This document shows, in pieces, positions 61,902-64,000 of a stretch of 64,000 bases of DNA. Within the stretch, counting starts at the first letter, position 1, and the number at the start of each line of letters is the position of its first letter. This DNA is from Pseudescherichia sp031987975 (GTDB lineage: Bacteria > Pseudomonadota > Gammaproteobacteria > Enterobacterales > Enterobacteriaceae), in NCBI RefSeq assembly GCF_031987975.1, contig NZ_DALZYX010000006.1, forward strand, positions 307,077 through 371,076, written 5' to 3'. A program made the position numbers and the translations under genes. A model generated the notes under the pieces. That model saw only the letters and a list, made by a program, of their open reading frames with translations, had not been told where the DNA came from and did not search any database.

Positions 61902-63005
61902 ATGACAAAAGCACTCCTGTCTCACCCCGTGCGTCCGGCAAGTTCCAGCGCTGGACGCTATCTCCAGTGGGCGCGTAAAAACTTATTCTCCAGCTGGTCT
62001 AATAGCCTGCTGACCGTGGTTGCACTGTGGCTGATGTGGGAGCTTATTCCTCCCCTGCTAAACTGGGCGCTGTTTCAGGCAAACTGGTTTGGCTCAACCC
62101 GCGCGGATTGTACTAAAGAGGGGGCCTGCTGGGTCTTTATTCATGAACGTTTCGGCCAGTTTATGTATGGCCTCTACCCTCATGACGAGCGCTGGCGCAT
62201 CAATACCGCGCTGGTGATAGGCCTGCTCTCGATTATCCCCATGTTCTGGAATAGGCTGCCCAAACGCGGACGCTATATTGCCTGCTGGGCCGTGATCTAT
62301 CCGCTGGTCGTATGGGGTCTGATGTACGGAGGCTTTCTCGGGCTGGAGCGAGTAGAGACGCGCCAGTGGGGCGGCCTGACGCTGACCCTGATCATCGCCT
62401 CTGTAGGGATTGCCGGCGCGCTGCCGCTGGGGATCCTCCTGGCCCTGGGCCGACGTTCAACCATGCCGGTGGTGCGCATTCTGTCGGTGATTTTTATTGA
62501 GTTCTGGCGAGGCGTGCCGCTCATCACCGTGCTATTTATGTCCTCGGTGATGCTGCCGCTGTTTATGTCGGAAGGGACCAGTATCGATAAGCTGGTGCGG
62601 GCGCTGGTCGGGGTAATTCTGTTCCAGTCAGCCTATGTGGCAGAAGTCGTACGAGGCGGATTGCAGGCGCTGCCTAAGGGCCAGTATGAAGCTGCCGAGT
62701 CGCTGGCGCTGGGTTACTGGAAAACCCAGGGGCTGGTGATCCTGCCTCAGGCGCTGAAGATGGTGATCCCTGGGCTGGTCAATACCATTATTGCCCTCTT
62801 CAAGGACACGAGCCTGGTGATCATCATCGGCTTGTTCGATCTCTTTAGCAGCGTGCAGCAGGCAACGGTCGATCCCGAGTGGCTAGGGATGTCGACGGAA
62901 GGTTACGTTTTTGCTGCGCTGGTCTACTGGATTTTCTGTTTTAGCATGTCGCGCTATAGCCAGCATCTGGAGAAGCGCTTTAACACCGGGCGTACACCGC
63001 ACTGA
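61902..63005 (+). CDS. yhdY: General amino acid ABC transporter, permease YhdY
   Basis: 367 residues, AapM-like permease, with EAA loop 'YEAAESLALGYWKTQGLVILP'. An extra periplasmic segment with two Cys ('DCTKEGACWVF') is seen. Pairs with YhdX; 9 bp after it. Confidence 0.96.
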   Translation: MTKALLSHPVRPASSSAGRYLQWARKNLFSSWSNSLLTVVALWLMWELIPPLLNWALFQANWFGSTRADCTKEGACWVFIHERFGQFMYGLYPHDERWRINTALVIGLLSIIPMFWNRLPKRGRYIACWAVIYPLVVWGLMYGGFLGLERVETRQWGGLTLTLIIASVGIAGALPLGILLALGRRSTMPVVRILSVIFIEFWRGVPLITVLFMSSVMLPLFMSEGTSIDKLVRALVGVILFQSAYVAEVVRGGLQALPKGQYEAAESLALGYWKTQGLVILPQALKMVIPGLVNTIIALFKDTSLVIIIGLFDLFSSVQQATVDPEWLGMSTEGYVFAALVYWIFCFSMSRYSQHLEKRFNTGRTPH

Positions 63006-63013
63006 GGATCACC

Positions 63014-63772
63014 ATGAGTAATATGACTATGCCATCTGCCGACGCGATGATTACGCTTGAGAACGTAAATAAGTGGTACGGGCAGTTCCATGTGCTGAAA
63101 GACATTAACCTGAACGTAAAACAGGGAGAGCGCATTGTACTTTGTGGCCCCTCCGGGTCAGGTAAATCGACGACGATTCGCTGCATTAACCATCTGGAAG
63201 AGCATCAGCAGGGTCGTATCGTTGTCGATGGCATCGAGCTGAATGAAGATATCCGTAATATTGAGAAGGTGCGTCAGGAGGTAGGGATGGTATTTCAGCA
63301 CTTCAACCTGTTCCCACATCTGACGGTTTTACAGAACTGCACTCTGGCCCCTATCTGGGTGCGTAAGATGCCAAAGAAAGAGGCTGAAGCGCTGGCGATG
63401 CACTACCTTGAGCGCGTCCGTATTGCCGAGCATGCGCATAAGTTTCCCGGCCAGATCTCCGGTGGTCAGCAGCAGCGCGTGGCCATTGCCCGTTCGCTCT
63501 GCATGAAACCTAAAATTATGCTGTTTGATGAGCCTACCTCTGCGCTGGATCCAGAGATGGTAAAAGAGGTGCTGGATACCATGATTGGCCTGGCAGAGTC
63601 GGGGATGACCATGCTGTGTGTGACGCACGAGATGGGCTTTGCCCGTACGGTTGCCGACCGCGTGATCTTTATGGATCGCGGAGAGATTGTTGAGCAGGCC
63701 CCACCGGAAGAGTTCTTTGCCCATCCAAAATCAGAACGTACACGCGCGTTTCTCTCACAGGTTATCCATTAG
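63014..63772 (+). CDS. yhdZ: General amino acid ABC transporter, ATP-binding protein YhdZ
   Basis: 252 residues, complete ABC ATPase: Walker A 'GPSGSGKST', Q-loop 'VFQHFNLFPHLTV', signature 'ISGGQQQR', Walker B 'IMLFDEPTSALDP', H-loop 'CVTHEMGFA'. Drives YhdXY; AapP-like. Last gene of the operon, convergent with the rRNA operon. Confidence 0.97.
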   Translation: MSNMTMPSADAMITLENVNKWYGQFHVLKDINLNVKQGERIVLCGPSGSGKSTTIRCINHLEEHQQGRIVVDGIELNEDIRNIEKVRQEVGMVFQHFNLFPHLTVLQNCTLAPIWVRKMPKKEAEALAMHYLERVRIAEHAHKFPGQISGGQQQRVAIARSLCMKPKIMLFDEPTSALDPEMVKEVLDTMIGLAESGMTMLCVTHEMGFARTVADRVIFMDRGEIVEQAPPEEFFAHPKSERTRAFLSQVIH

Positions 63773-63795
63773 GATCGTATTACGCATGGCAGTTA

Positions 63796-63890
63796 CGGCG
63801 GGCGTCCTGCCCGCCGCCCTCCGGGCCGTTGCTGCGCAACGTTCAAATCCGCTCCCGGCGGATTTGTCCCTCCTCAGGAGAGCGCTCACC
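63796..63890 (-). other. Conserved rrn post-terminator spacer (rrnB T1-T2 spacer-like)
   Basis: On the minus strand the segment closely matches the spacer that follows T1 in E. coli rrnB, with three hairpins: CGGCGGGC / GCCCGCCG (63796-63816), GTTGC-TGC-GCAAC (63828-63840) and AAATCCGC / GCGGATTT (63845-63865). The strong T2 hairpin that ends this region in rrnB is not seen before yhdZ. Confidence 0.7.
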
Positions 63891-63910
63891 GACAGACAAC
63901 AGGCAAAAGA

Positions 63911-63944
63911 AAAAGCCCTGCACTTTCGTGCAGGGCTTTTTCTT
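63911..63944 (-). terminator. rRNA operon terminator T1
   Basis: AAAAGCCCTGCAC / GTGCAGGGCTTTT, a 13-bp stem with TTTC loop and T-run in minus orientation, 8 bp beyond the 5S gene. Its symmetry also lets it stop plus-strand read-through from yhdZ. Confidence 0.92.
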
Positions 63945-63951
63945 CTGTTTG

Positions 63952-64000
63952 ATGCCTGGCAGTTCCCTACTCTCGCATGGGGAGACCCCACACTACCATC
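63952..64000 (-). rRNA. rrf: 5S ribosomal RNA, 3' end (partial)
   Basis: The reverse complement ends in GGAACTGCCAGGCAT, preceded by GTGTGGGGTCTCCCCATGCG, the 3' end of enterobacterial 5S rRNA. About 49 of 120 nt lie in the window. In E. coli the operon here is rrnD. Confidence 0.95.

Noticed and set aside
1..64000. CRISPR array, tRNA genes, prophage
   Set aside because: No regularly spaced repeats, no cloverleaf-type sequences and no phage structural or integrase genes were seen by eye; a covariance-model scan was not possible.

Overview
The window is a stretch of enterobacterial chromosome, most like Enterobacter and its close relatives. Many proteins match their E. coli K-12 counterparts closely (Fis appears identical), and the order sspBA, rpsI-rplM, zapE, zapG, degQS, mdh, argR, yhcN, aaeXAB/aaeR, tldD, yhdP, rng, yhdE, mreDCB, csrD, acuI, aroQ, accBC, yhdT, panF, prmA, dusB-fis, acrEF, yhdV, yhdWXYZ, rrn is the E. 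coli 72-73 min order. Genus is inference; no marker here fixes it.

Layout. 1-454 is the 3' end of gltD. 495-7485 is an accessory block where E. coli carries gltF/nan genes: a five-gene minus-strand operon (SDR, Gfo/Idh/MocA dehydrogenase, TIM-barrel isomerase-like protein, MFS transporter, FrdA-like flavoprotein) facing a TetR regulator, with two related operator-like palindromes between them. 7500-17300 is core: stringent starvation proteins, S9/L13, ZapE/ZapG, periplasmic proteases, malate dehydrogenase, ArgR, YhcN, YhcO. 17339-18793 is an extra aldehyde dehydrogenase. 18794-19562 has no convincing gene but holds a compact GC-rich, hairpin-dense element bounded by matched inverted repeats. 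19563-23789 is the aromatic-acid efflux system. 23836-36134 is envelope and RNA-processing core (TldD, YhdP, RNase G, YhdE, MreBCD, CsrD). 36279-41502 is acuI, msrPQ, aroQ and accBC.

41754-43700 is an AT-rich insertion coding a secreted M60-type zinc peptidase. 43805-48028 is yhdT-panF-prmA-dusB-fis. 48267-50333 is a MHYT-GGDEF-EAL protein where E. coli has yhdJ/yhdU. 50361-58829 is an enlarged acrEF locus with two RND pumps around one adaptor, and a divergent TetR gene. 58993-63772 is yhdV and an intact yhdWXYZ amino-acid ABC transporter behind a good sigma-54 promoter with NtrC-like sites. The window ends in the 5S gene and terminator of an rRNA operon on the minus strand.

No CRISPR array, tRNA, complete insertion sequence or prophage was seen. 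The items most worth following are the 18.9-19.5 kb structured element, the 0.5-7.5 kb catabolic cluster with its twin operators, the RND-adaptor-RND arrangement, and the M60 peptidase.
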